NCBI RefSeq assembly: GCF_007827045.1
Contig: NZ_RPFW01000001.1
Location: forward strand, 1,154,519-1,218,518
DNA: 64,000 nt
DNA from: Trebonia kvetii
GTDB lineage: Bacteria > Actinomycetota > Actinomycetes > Streptosporangiales > Streptosporangiaceae
Direction of reading: 5' to 3'
Made by a program: the position numbers and the translations under genes. The notes under the pieces are model-generated. The model had not been told where the DNA came from. It searched no databases and was given only the letters and a program-made list of their open reading frames with translations. Positions 1 to 8,209 of this stretch are shown piece after piece (position 1 is the first letter of the stretch; every line of letters starts with the position of its first letter).

Positions 1-2061
1 GTAGCGGCTGATCATGAAGTACTTGGGGTACTCCCGGTACCCGGCGAAGATCCTGATCCGGTCGATCAGCTGCTTCGCCTCCTCGGCCTTCGCCGCCCCG
101 TCCGGCAATTCGCGAAGGCGGGTAAGCACATCCCGTTCCTTCTCTTCGGCATTTCGCTGGCCTTGTTCGAAGCGCCGCTGGCCGGCGCCCGGCTCGAAGT
201 TCCTGATGTTGCCGAGGATCATCGGCACCAGCGTGGCAGGGCGCTCGCTCCAGCGCGGCTTGGTGATGTCGATCTCGCCGACGCAGCGCATGCCGTACTT
301 GGCGAGGTAGGCCTCGATGGCGGCCCTGGCCTCTTGCCCGCCCGCCAGCGCGGGCAGCTCGTCGAGGTAGTCCGCGTCCTCACCCACGCGGTCGAGGCCA
401 ATTCGCTCAAGAAAGGCCACCACGTCGGGATGCGGGCGGATCACGTCCGCGACGTCGAGCAGCGCCAGGCCCATTTCCGCCGTGACGTTGCCAGGCGCGG
501 ACTGGGTGAGCGTGTCGACCACGTTCTTCTCGCCGAGCCAGCCCTCGAGCAGCTCGTTGAGCCGCCAGGCGGCCTGCATCCCCGCCATGATCGCCTGGCT
601 GCTGCGCGGGTGGAACAGGATCCGCTGCAGCTCCTCGAAGTCGGCGATGACGAGGTCGAGGAGCGCGGGGCCTGATTTCACCGCGATGTCACGCCTCAGC
701 GCTTCGTTGGCGGCCTGGCCTGCCTCGGTCAGTTCGGCGGGGATGGCCGGATCGGTCTCGATCGGGCTGGGCGCATCGCCGACCGACACCGGGGGCGCGA
801 CCTGGGCTTCCGCCGGGAGAACCGGGATGAAGTCGCCGCGATCGAGCACGGTCTGCAGCGCGTCCCCCATCAGCGGGTCGGATTTCGTCATGGCCTGCAG
901 GAGGCCCGCGCGGGTCGCTGGCGAACCCACCATCTTGGTGACGTCGACGAAGAGCCGGCCCCCCGCGTCGGTCATCGGCGCCCGCGTCGTCAGCAGCCAG
1001 ACGGACAGGCCAAGTGGTTTCATGGCGTCGGTCATCATCTGCTGATGGCCGACCGAAAGGTAGACGTGGTTGCCCTGATCGCTGGTTTCCGGTACCGGGA
1101 ACAGCGTGGTGACCGGCCGGCTCTGCACGATCTGGAACTCGTCGTCCGCCAGGCACCACTCGATGTCCTGTGGCTGGCCGAAGTGCGCCTCGATCCGCCT
1201 GCCAAGCCCGGCGAGCCGGACGACCTGCGCGTCGGTCAGCGCCGGCCGCTCCTGGCTCTCCGGGTCGATCGCAAGCTGTCGCGTTCCGCCACCTGGTGTG
1301 GCCTGGATGACGAGCTTCTTCGCGGCGATCGCCCTGGCGACGATCTCGCCGTCCCGCACCCGGTAGACGTCCGGGTTCACCAGGCCGGATACCAGGGCCT
1401 CGCAGAGGCCGAAGCTTGCCTCGATGGAGACGACCTTCCTGTTGGAGGTGACCGGGTCGGCCGTGAAGAGAATGCCCGATGCCTGCGGGACGAGCATCCG
1501 CTGCACGACCACGGCCATGTGCACCGCGCGGTGGCCGAAGCCGTTGCGCAGCCGGTAGGTCACGGCCCGTTCGGTGAACAGCGAGGCCAGGCAGCGGCTG
1601 ACGTGCTCCAGGACCGAGTCAGGTCCCACGACGTTCAGGTACGTGTCCTGCTGGCCGGCGAAGGAGGCCGTCGGCAGGTCCTCCGCCGTCGCGCTTGACC
1701 GGACGGCCCAGGCGGCGCCAGGCGCGGCATCGCCGCCGAGCCGGTTCACCGAGCGGGTGATCGCCGCCGCCAGGTCGTCAGTGATGGCGATCCCCTCGAT
1801 GGCCTGGCGGATCTCCGCACTGCGCGTGCGGATCGCCTGCCGGTCGTCGGGGTCCAGGCCCGACAGCTCATCGAGCAGGTCATCGATGCCTGGCACGGCC
1901 GCCATGACCCGGTTGAAGGCATCCGTCGTCACGCAGAAGCCGGCCGGCACGCGAACACCCTCGATCCGCGACAGCTCCCCCAGGTTCGCGCCCTTGCCGC
2001 CCGCGAGCGCGACCTGCGCCGCGTCGAGCTCCTCCAAGTCAAGCACATAGCGCTCGGTCAT
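1..2061 (-). CDS. rph: Rifamycin phosphotransferase (Rph), 3' end outside the window
   Basis: The reverse strand encodes 687 residues starting MTERYVLDLEELD and running off the left edge. The PEP-synthase-like ATP-grasp half is plain: GGKGANLGEL (K23), VRSSATAEDLP, SFAGQQDTYLNV, GILFTADPVTSNRK and DIEWCL..QIVQSRP. It is followed by the Rph-type middle domain with GHQQMMTDAMKPLGLS. Known Rph enzymes of about 870 residues transfer the ATP beta-phosphate to rifamycins and inactivate them. The C-terminal swivelling domain with the catalytic His lies beyond the edge, so activity cannot be judged. The gene stands alone and is divergent from the AceE-like gene. I did not find the 19-bp rifamycin-associated element in the 160 bp upstream. 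A PEP synthase is the alternative, but the middle domain fits Rph better. Confidence 0.85.
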   Translation of the reverse strand, partial: MTERYVLDLEELDAAQVALAGGKGANLGELSRIEGVRVPAGFCVTTDAFNRVMAAVPGIDDLLDELSGLDPDDRQAIRTRSAEIRQAIEGIAITDDLAAAITRSVNRLGGDAAPGAAWAVRSSATAEDLPTASFAGQQDTYLNVVGPDSVLEHVSRCLASLFTERAVTYRLRNGFGHRAVHMAVVVQRMLVPQASGILFTADPVTSNRKVVSIEASFGLCEALVSGLVNPDVYRVRDGEIVARAIAAKKLVIQATPGGGTRQLAIDPESQERPALTDAQVVRLAGLGRRIEAHFGQPQDIEWCLADDEFQIVQSRPVTTLFPVPETSDQGNHVYLSVGHQQMMTDAMKPLGLSVWLLTTRAPMTDAGGRLFVDVTKMVGSPATRAGLLQAMTKSDPLMGDALQTVLDRGDFIPVLPAEAQVAPPVSVGDAPSPIETDPAIPAELTEAGQAANEALRRDIAVKSGPALLDLVIADFEELQRILFHPRSSQAIMAGMQAAWRLNELLEGWLGEKNVVDTLTQSAPGNVTAEMGLALLDVADVIRPHPDVVAFLERIGLDRVGEDADYLDELPALAGGQEARAAIEAYLAKYGMRCVGEIDITKPRWSERPATLVPMILGNIRNFEPGAGQRRFEQGQRNAEEKERDVLTRLRELPDGAAKAEEAKQLIDRIRIFAGYREYPKYFMISRY

Positions 2062-2181
2062 CGCGATGCCTCCAGTGCAAGTGGCTTGGTTCGGGCACTG
2101 AAGCAGGTTACACAGAGCGACCGTTACCGGCCCGGCACGCCGGGTACCGGTCCGTTATGCGTGGCTGAAGGCCCGCGCTTC

Positions 2182-2198
2182 TGTTATAACTGATAACA
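2182..2198. promoter_or_regulatory. Candidate GntR operator upstream of the AceE-like gene
   Basis: TGTTATAACTGATAACA is a perfect 6+5+6 inverted repeat 24 bp before the GTG start of the AceE-like gene. Its core GTTATAAC recurs at 5380-5387 upstream of the dioxygenase operon, on the other side of the gntR gene. This suggests one regulator controls both units. The regulator assignment is inference. Confidence 0.5.
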
Positions 2199-2221
2199 AG
2201 TCGACCTTACCGAGAACGGGT

Positions 2222-4555
2222 GTGCTGATGACTGCTCCGCACGGCCAATTCGAGCGCGCCGGCCAGGCCGGCTTCGCGGCGCTGAGGGCCGTCGAGGACC
2301 GCGTGCTGTGGCTGTCGACGGCGATCATCGACCACGCCAACCGGGTCAGGCCGAATCCGTCGGGACTGAAGGTCGGCGGGCATCAGGCGTCAAGCGCGTC
2401 GATGGTCACGATGATGACCTCGTTGTGGTTCAGGCACCTGCGGCCGGGCGACCGGGTCTCAGTTAAGCCGCACGCATCCCCGGTGCTGCACGCGATCAAC
2501 TACCTGCTCGGCCAGCTCGACGAGTCCTACCTGACGACGCTGCGGCAGTTCGGCGGCCTGCAGTCCTATCCGAGCCGCACCAAGGACCCGGATCCGGTGG
2601 ACTACTCCACGGGCTCTGTCGGCATCGGGGCGACGGCGCCGCTGTGGGGCGCGCTCGCGCACCGCTACGTCGCCGGGCATTTCGGCGAGCCAGCGGGCGG
2701 ACGGCAGTACTCGCTGCTCGGCGACGCGGAACTGGACGAGGGCGCCGTCTGGGAGGCGATCGGCGACCCGATGGTCACCGACCTGGGCGAGGTGGTGTGG
2801 ATCGTCGACCTGAACAGGCAGTCGCTTGACCGGGTAGTGCCCGGCATCGGCACTCCCCGGCTGCAGGGCATGTTCGAGGCGGCCGGCTGGCAGGTGCTCA
2901 CCGTGAAGTACGGCCAGCTGCTCGAGGAGCTGTTCGCCAGGCCGGGAGGCCACCTGCTGCGCGATCGGCTCGACCGGATGCCGAATCCGGAGTACCAGCG
3001 GCTGCTGCGGTGCACCGCGGACGAGCTGCGCACCAGGCTGCCCGGCCCGGGTCCCGACGCGGACTCGCTGCGCGCGCTGCTCGAAGGCGTCGGCGACGAC
3101 GCGCTGCGGGCCGCCTTCCGCAACCTGGGCGGTCACGACCACGCGGCGCTCGACCTGGCCTTCGCCGCGATCGACGACACCCGCCCGACGGTGATCTTCG
3201 CCTACACGGTGAAGGGCTACGGGCTGGCCATCGAGGGCCATCCGCAGAATCATTCCGCGCTGCTCACCGAGGCACAGCTCGGCGAGCTTGCCGCGCGGAC
3301 CGGCGCCGACCCGGCTCAGCCGTGGCTGAGGTTCCCCGGCGGCTCGCCCGAGGCGGCGCTGTGCGAGAGTGCCGCCGAACGGGTGCGGCGTGACCCCGTT
3401 CGCCTGACGGAGCCGCCGTCGGTGCCGGCCGACCTGGGTCGCACCCCGTCGGGCACGGCGACCACGCAGTCCGCGCTCGGCCGTGCCCTGCTCGACGTCA
3501 ACCGCGCCGCGCCGCAGGTGGGCGCGAGGATCGTGACGGTGAGCCCGGACGTCAGCTCGAGCACCAACCTGGCCGGCTGGGTGAACAAGGCGGGCGTCTG
3601 GTCCTCCGCGGAGCGGACCGACTGGTTCGCCGACGACAGTGAGACGATCCTGCACTGGCGCGAGCGACCCGCCGGGCAGCACATCGAGCTCGGCATCGCG
3701 GAAACTAACCTGGTCGGCGCGCTTGGCGAACTGGGCGCGACCTGGAGCCGTACCGGGCAGCCGCTCTTCCCGGTCGGCGTGCTCTACGACCCGTTCGTCG
3801 CGCGGGCGCTTGAGCCGTGGTCGTTCGGCATCTACGCGGGCGGCCAGTCGATCCTGGTCGGCACGCCCTCCGGCGTCAGCCTCGCGCCCGAGGGCGGCGC
3901 CCATCAGTCGGTCGTCACTCCGTCGATCGGCGTGGAGCAGCCGGGGTGCGTTAGCTACGAGCCCGCCTTCGCGATCGACACCGAGTGGGTGCTGCTCGCC
4001 TCGCTCGCGCAGCTCGGCAGGCCAGGCGGGCAGTCGGCCTACCTGCGTCTGTCCACCCGGCCGGTTGACCAGGGGCTCGCGGCGGTGCCCGCCGACCCGG
4101 CCGCCCGTGAGCGGCGCCGCCGCCACGTGGTCGCCGGGGCCTACCAGCTGCGGCGGCACGCACGGCCCGCCGTCACGATCTGCGCCATGGGCGCCCTCAT
4201 GCCCGAGGCGCTCGCCGCCTCGGAACGGCTTGACGCGATCGGCTTCGGCGCCGACGTCATCTGCGTCACCAGCCCCGACCTGCTGTTCCGCGCCCTGCAG
4301 GTGCGGCGGGGCCTGGCAGCCGCGCCGGACTGGATACTCGACACGGTCTTCGCCGCAGAGCGAGCGGCGCCGATGGTCACGGTGCTCGACGGCCATCCGC
4401 ACACCCTGGCGTTCCTCGCGGGCATCAACCGGGTGCCCGCCGCGCACCTCGGCGTCACCGCGTTCGGCCAGTCGGGCGACCTGGAAAGCACCTACCGCTA
4501 CCACCAGATCGACACCGGCGCGGTGATCGGCGCCGCACTCGACCTGGTCGACTAG
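2222..4555 (+). CDS. AceE/transketolase-like thiamine diphosphate enzyme
   Basis: A 777-residue ThDP enzyme of the homodimeric pyruvate dehydrogenase E1/transketolase type. The N-terminal half has STGSVGIGATAP near 129-140, then the ThDP/Mg site GDAELDEG (about 167-174) with DLNRQSLD downstream. The pyrimidine-domain glutamate is E494 in GIAETN, followed by an AceE-like GGAHQSVVTPSI stretch. It is shorter than typical AceE (about 890 residues), and no E2/E3 genes are nearby. Position next to a dioxygenase/FAH cluster and a shared operator suggests it acts on a 2-oxo acid or ketose from that pathway; the substrate is unknown. The start could be GTG 2222 or ATG 2228. The stop overlaps the convergent gntR stop. 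Confidence 0.7.
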   Translation: MLMTAPHGQFERAGQAGFAALRAVEDRVLWLSTAIIDHANRVRPNPSGLKVGGHQASSASMVTMMTSLWFRHLRPGDRVSVKPHASPVLHAINYLLGQLDESYLTTLRQFGGLQSYPSRTKDPDPVDYSTGSVGIGATAPLWGALAHRYVAGHFGEPAGGRQYSLLGDAELDEGAVWEAIGDPMVTDLGEVVWIVDLNRQSLDRVVPGIGTPRLQGMFEAAGWQVLTVKYGQLLEELFARPGGHLLRDRLDRMPNPEYQRLLRCTADELRTRLPGPGPDADSLRALLEGVGDDALRAAFRNLGGHDHAALDLAFAAIDDTRPTVIFAYTVKGYGLAIEGHPQNHSALLTEAQLGELAARTGADPAQPWLRFPGGSPEAALCESAAERVRRDPVRLTEPPSVPADLGRTPSGTATTQSALGRALLDVNRAAPQVGARIVTVSPDVSSSTNLAGWVNKAGVWSSAERTDWFADDSETILHWRERPAGQHIELGIAETNLVGALGELGATWSRTGQPLFPVGVLYDPFVARALEPWSFGIYAGGQSILVGTPSGVSLAPEGGAHQSVVTPSIGVEQPGCVSYEPAFAIDTEWVLLASLAQLGRPGGQSAYLRLSTRPVDQGLAAVPADPAARERRRRHVVAGAYQLRRHARPAVTICAMGALMPEALAASERLDAIGFGADVICVTSPDLLFRALQVRRGLAAAPDWILDTVFAAERAAPMVTVLDGHPHTLAFLAGINRVPAAHLGVTAFGQSGDLESTYRYHQIDTGAVIGAALDLVD

Positions 4556-5256
4556 CTGGATTGCTGCGCGGATCCGAGCACGCGCAGGGCGCCGAGCGCG
4601 AGCTGCTCGTTGTGATCGAGATGGCTGAAGACGGCCTGCGCGGCCGCATCAGGATCGCGCCTGCGGAAGACCGCGATGAGCTCCTCGTGCGCGCGACCGC
4701 GGCGGGCGTGCTCGTCCGGGTCCGGGTCGAGCAAGCCGAACCCGATGCGGACGTACCGTTCCGCGGCCCGCCACAGCATGGTGAGCATCCGCGTGTCCCA
4801 GGGCGTGGCGGCGGGCCCGAGCAGCGCGAGGTGAAACTCGTGATGGCCGTCGTAGATCGCGTCCATGCTCCGGTTCTCGTCGCCGAACTCGACCGCGTGG
4901 GCGGCCAGCCTGTCCAGCTCGGCATCGGAGATCAGCAGGCAGGAACGGCGCGCGAGGTCAGGCTCGAGCAGCCGCCGCAGCCGGTAGATGGCCTCAAGGT
5001 CTTCCAGGGCGAGCGGGGCGACGGTGGCGCTGCGGCCGGGCTGTATCACCACGAGCCCGTCCGCCTCCAGGTTGCGCAGCGCCTCGCGGACCGGGATGAA
5101 GCTGACGTTGAGCAGGCCGGCGATTTCCCTGAGGGAAAAGCTCTGGCCGGGAGCCAGGGCGCCGGAGAGGATCGACCGTCGCAGCTCGGCGGTGACCAGC
5201 TCGGTGACCGAACGGGACGCGATGGGCCGTACCGTCGGCGCCGACTGAGGTGCCAC
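4552..5256 (-). CDS. GntR/FadR-subfamily transcriptional regulator
   Basis: A 234-residue regulator with an N-terminal GntR winged helix (about 18-80: LREIAGLLNVSFIPVREALRNL, then a DGLV..QPGR wing) and a helical FCD ligand domain. FCD metal-ligand positions appear as the D..H pair in YDGHHEFHLAL and a late H. It sits between two catabolic units and is divergent from the VOC-FAH operon, with palindromes of the type TGTTATAACA upstream of both units. A local repressor answering to an aromatic-derived carboxylate is the likely role. It converges with the AceE-like gene, sharing 4 bp. Confidence 0.85.
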   Translation of the reverse strand: MAPQSAPTVRPIASRSVTELVTAELRRSILSGALAPGQSFSLREIAGLLNVSFIPVREALRNLEADGLVVIQPGRSATVAPLALEDLEAIYRLRRLLEPDLARRSCLLISDAELDRLAAHAVEFGDENRSMDAIYDGHHEFHLALLGPAATPWDTRMLTMLWRAAERYVRIGFGLLDPDPDEHARRGRAHEELIAVFRRRDPDAAAQAVFSHLDHNEQLALGALRVLGSAQQSS

Positions 5257-5378
5257 CAGTTGCCTCGCTCTCGAACGCGATCCGGGGCCGGACCAGTACT
5301 GATATCAACTATAGCGGCCACGAACACGTCCGCCCGCTAAGCATCGCACGCCCGGTTGGCGGCGATGCCGAACCTTGC

Positions 5379-5388
5379 TGTTATAACA
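5379..5388. promoter_or_regulatory. Second candidate GntR operator, in the gntR/dioxygenase intergenic region
   Basis: TGTTATAACA is a perfect palindrome 68 bp before the dioxygenase start in the divergent promoter region. It shares GTTATAAC with the site at 2182-2198. The rest of this 200-bp spacer is unusually AT-rich for the window (for example TGATATCAACTATA near 5299-5313), as expected for promoters. Confidence 0.5.
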
Positions 5389-5456
5389 TATATCTGCTAA
5401 CGTGAGCCGGGTCACTCCGGGTGGCGAAGATGCCCCAGCTGAGAGAGGCCGGCCGA

Positions 5457-6029
5457 ATGTCTGCCAAGCCCAAGTTCGCTCATGTCGTGTTCCAGACCAG
5501 CCAGCCGACGGAAATGCGGGACTGGTACTGCACTGTGCTCGACGGTCACGTGCTGTATCAGGACGCGGCGCTCACGTTCATCACCTTCGACGATGAGCAC
5601 CACCGCGTGGCGCTGCTGAACCCCCCGGTCCCGCTCGAACGCAAGACGCCGGCGACCGGCGCGATGCACCACGTCGCGTACACCTTCGAGAACCTCGACG
5701 ACCTGCTCGACCGCTACGTGCTGCTGCGTGACCAGGGCATCCGCCCGGCCGTATGCATCGCGCACGGCGTCACGACGTCCATGTACTACCGCGACCCCGA
5801 CGGGAACATGGTCGAGATGCAGATCGACCGGTTCGCCGAGCCGGACGACGCGACGAACTACATGAAGGGCCCGGAGTACGCCGCTGATTCTGTCGGGCCG
5901 CAGTTCGACCCGGAGCAACTGCTCGCGGCGTACCGCGCGGGCGCCTCGGTGGAAGAACTCTCCGACCGGTCGTGGGCGCTGAAGTCCGCGCTGCCCGACC
6001 CGATGCCGGCGCTCATGGGTGCCCGCTGA
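5457..6029 (+). CDS. VOC-family extradiol-dioxygenase-like protein
   Basis: A 190-residue glyoxalase/bleomycin-resistance-fold protein. FAHVVFQTSQPTEMRDWYCTVLDG starts the first module (His about residue 8), MHHVAYTF is in the middle and MYYRDPDGNMVEMQID closes it, giving the H/H/E metal triad of type I extradiol dioxygenases. The chosen ATG follows GAGAGAGG at 8-nt spacing; an upstream in-frame GTG at 5421 lacks this. It opens an operon with FAH, HIT-like and monooxygenase genes, pointing to meta-cleavage of a catechol-type intermediate. Substrate unknown. Confidence 0.75.
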   Translation: MSAKPKFAHVVFQTSQPTEMRDWYCTVLDGHVLYQDAALTFITFDDEHHRVALLNPPVPLERKTPATGAMHHVAYTFENLDDLLDRYVLLRDQGIRPAVCIAHGVTTSMYYRDPDGNMVEMQIDRFAEPDDATNYMKGPEYAADSVGPQFDPEQLLAAYRAGASVEELSDRSWALKSALPDPMPALMGAR

Positions 6030-6057
6030 CCGTGCCGGCCGCAGAAAGGACACCTGG

Positions 6058-6912
6058 GTGAAGGTCGCCGTCGTCAACAGCCGGACGAGCCTGGTGGTCG
6101 GTGACCGCCTGGTCGACGCCGAACGGGCAAGCGGCGGCGCCGTGCCCGCCGACCCCGCCGCGATGTTCGCGGCCTGGCCGGCCCTGCTCGCCGCCGCCGC
6201 GCGCCTCGAGCGGGAAGGCCCTCCGTCCGACGCCCCGGCGCTCGACCTCGGCGCGCTTGAGCGGCCCGTGCCGGTGCCGTCGCAGGCGTTCGGCATCGGC
6301 CTCAACTACGCCGACCACGCCGGCGAGTCGGCGATGGCGCTGCCTGACCGCCCGCTCGTGTTTCCCAAGTTCTCCTCAAGCATCGCCGGGCCGAACGAGG
6401 CGGTCGCGACCCGGTCCGACGCCCTGGACTGGGAGGCGGAGCTCGTCGTGGTGATCGGCACCGACTGCTACGAGGTCGACGCGGCCGACGCGCTGGCGGT
6501 GATCGCCGGCTACACGGTCGGCCAGGACCTGAGCGACCGGGTGGTGCAGTTCGAGGGCGGCGCGAACCCGCAGTTCGGTCTCGGCAAGTCCGCGCCGGGG
6601 TTCGGCCCTGTCGGCCCCTGGGTGGTGTCGGCCGACGAGCTCGGCGCGGCCGGGCGGCTCGATATCCGGTGCGACGTCGACGGCGTGACGAAGCAGGCCT
6701 CGAATACCAGGCACCTCATCTTCGACGTGCCGACGCTGGTGGAGTACCTGTCCTACCGAGTGCGCCTGCACGCGGGCGACCTGATCTTCACCGGGACCCC
6801 GGCGGGCGTCGGCTTCAGCCGTACTCCGGCGGAGTGGCTCCGTCCTGGCAGCCGCATCGACACCACGATCTCCGGCATCGGCACGCTGATCACGCGGGTG
6901 ACCGGGCGGTGA
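6058..6912 (+). CDS. Fumarylacetoacetate hydrolase (FAH) family protein
   Basis: A 284-residue member of the FAH superfamily, which hydrolyses or hydrates 2-oxo-acid ring-cleavage products. Visible motifs: GIGLNYADHAGES, PLVFPKFSSSIAGPNE, the metal-binding DWEAELVVVIG, GYTVGQDLSDR, and C-terminal GDLIFTGTPAGVGFSR. GTG 6058 is preferred because AGAAAGGA lies 7 nt upstream, 28 bp after the dioxygenase stop. Its stop overlaps the next GTG, so the genes are translationally coupled. It would follow the VOC dioxygenase in a meta pathway. Confidence 0.85.
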   Translation: MKVAVVNSRTSLVVGDRLVDAERASGGAVPADPAAMFAAWPALLAAAARLEREGPPSDAPALDLGALERPVPVPSQAFGIGLNYADHAGESAMALPDRPLVFPKFSSSIAGPNEAVATRSDALDWEAELVVVIGTDCYEVDAADALAVIAGYTVGQDLSDRVVQFEGGANPQFGLGKSAPGFGPVGPWVVSADELGAAGRLDIRCDVDGVTKQASNTRHLIFDVPTLVEYLSYRVRLHAGDLIFTGTPAGVGFSRTPAEWLRPGSRIDTTISGIGTLITRVTGR

Positions 6913-7400
6913 CCGCGCCGCTTACCGACGGCCGGCGCTTCCCCGCGGGCAGCGTCACCGACCCGGCGCACTGCCTCATCTGCCACCTCGACCGGGCACC
7001 CGATGACACGGTCGTGTTCCGTGACGACGACTGGGCCTGCGAGATCGCTCCCGGCTTCGAGGTGCCTGGCTGGTATTTCCTGCGGCTGCGTCGGCACGCG
7101 CTTGGCTGGGGCGGGCTTGAGGAGAGGGAGCTCAAGTCGTTCGGACCCTTGGTTCAGGAGCTGATGGCCGCGCTGGGGCTCGCGTTCGACGCGCCGGCCC
7201 GCTACCTGATGACCTTCGGCGAGGCCTACCCGCACTTTCACGCGGTGATCACCGTCCGGACCGACGACATCCCGCCGGAGTCGCGCAGCGGTAACATCCT
7301 CGCGCTGCGGGAGAGCCTCGTCGACAGGGACGCGGCCGTTGCCCGCGTGCCCGGAGTGCGGGCGGCGCTGGCCGCCGTCCTCACGGCCGGCCGGCCGTGA
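6909..7400 (+). CDS. HIT-like domain protein with incomplete histidine triad
   Basis: A 163-residue protein with an N-terminal CLIC pair (about residues 18-21), typical of zinc-binding HIT proteins, and YPHFHAVITV at about 110-119. A canonical triad reads HxHxHxx; here the third position is Val, so nucleotide hydrolase activity may be weak or lost. The GTG start overlaps the FAH stop (GTGA), and its stop overlaps the monooxygenase GTG. It is therefore inside the catabolic operon, but its role there is not evident. Confidence 0.65.
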   Translation: MTAPLTDGRRFPAGSVTDPAHCLICHLDRAPDDTVVFRDDDWACEIAPGFEVPGWYFLRLRRHALGWGGLEERELKSFGPLVQELMAALGLAFDAPARYLMTFGEAYPHFHAVITVRTDDIPPESRSGNILALRESLVDRDAAVARVPGVRAALAAVLTAGRP

Positions 7401-8209
7401 CGTCTTGCGGCGCCGTCCTCCCAGACGGCACTGTGGCGCCTGTCGTCGTGATCGGGGGCGGGCCTGTCGGTCTCTCCCTGGCGATGGAGCTTGCCTACCA
7501 CGGCATCGGCTGCGCGGTGATCGAGCCGCGGACTTCGGTCTCCGCCGTCCGGCCGCGTGCGAAGACGACGTCGGCCAGGACGATGGAGTTGTTCCGCCGG
7601 TGGGGATTCGCCGAGCGCATCAGGGCGCGCGCCCCGATTCCCGTCTCCTGGTCCAGCGACGTGGTGTTCTGCACCGCCGCGGCCGGCGCCGAGGTCACCC
7701 GCTTCACCGGCACCCTCGGCCTCCGCCTGGCCGGCGACGATCTGGCGGCCGAGCCGGGGCAGCAGGTCGGTCAGCCCGTTGTCGAGCAGGCGCTGCGCGA
7801 CGCACTCGGCGGCGCGGTGAACGTTCGGCTGCTGTTCGGGTACCGCGCCGTCGGCGTGGAGCAGGGCGCGGGCGGCGTCAGCGTGCGGGTGTCCGACGCC
7901 TCGGGTGCCGTGTCTACTATTCGCGCCGCTTATGCCGTCGGCGCGGACGGGGCACACAGCATCGTTCGCGGGGCCATGGGCGCGGTCTACGAGGGCGGCA
8001 ATGCCGGGCGGCCGAACCTGTCGATCGTCTTCCGTTCTCTTCGTCTCGGCTCGCTCATCCGCGACCGGGCGGTGCACCGCTGGGTGCTGAACCCGGCCGC
8101 GCCGGGGGTCGTCGGGCCGCTGGACCTCGACGGCACCTGGTGGGCCATCGCGACCGGACGCCCGGACGACGACCGCGACGCCGATCCCGTCGCGTCGTGC
8201 GGGCCATGA
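7397..8209 (+). pseudogene. FAD-dependent aromatic monooxygenase, N-terminal part before a frameshift
   Basis: 270 residues of a PheA/MhpA-type flavin hydroxylase: the Rossmann motif VVVIGGGPVGLSLAMELA with an acidic residue after the second strand (IEPR), an RAKTTSARTME segment, and VGADGAHSIVRGAMG, the DG motif. The frame closes at 8209 just before the GD motif. The remaining domain continues without a gap in another frame from about 8195. Adding one base within the GTCGCGTCGTG tract would rejoin the frames, so this is one gene broken by a 1-nt deletion or a sequencing error. The GTG start overlaps the HIT-like stop. Confidence 0.75.

Noticed and set aside
2062..2221. Rifamycin-associated element upstream of rph
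   Set aside because: I looked for the 19-bp palindrome between rph and the next gene and could not find a match.
2459..4504. Long reverse-strand open frame opposite the AceE-like gene
   Set aside because: Arg/Gly/Val-rich shadow with no motif; the forward frame has clear ThDP motifs.
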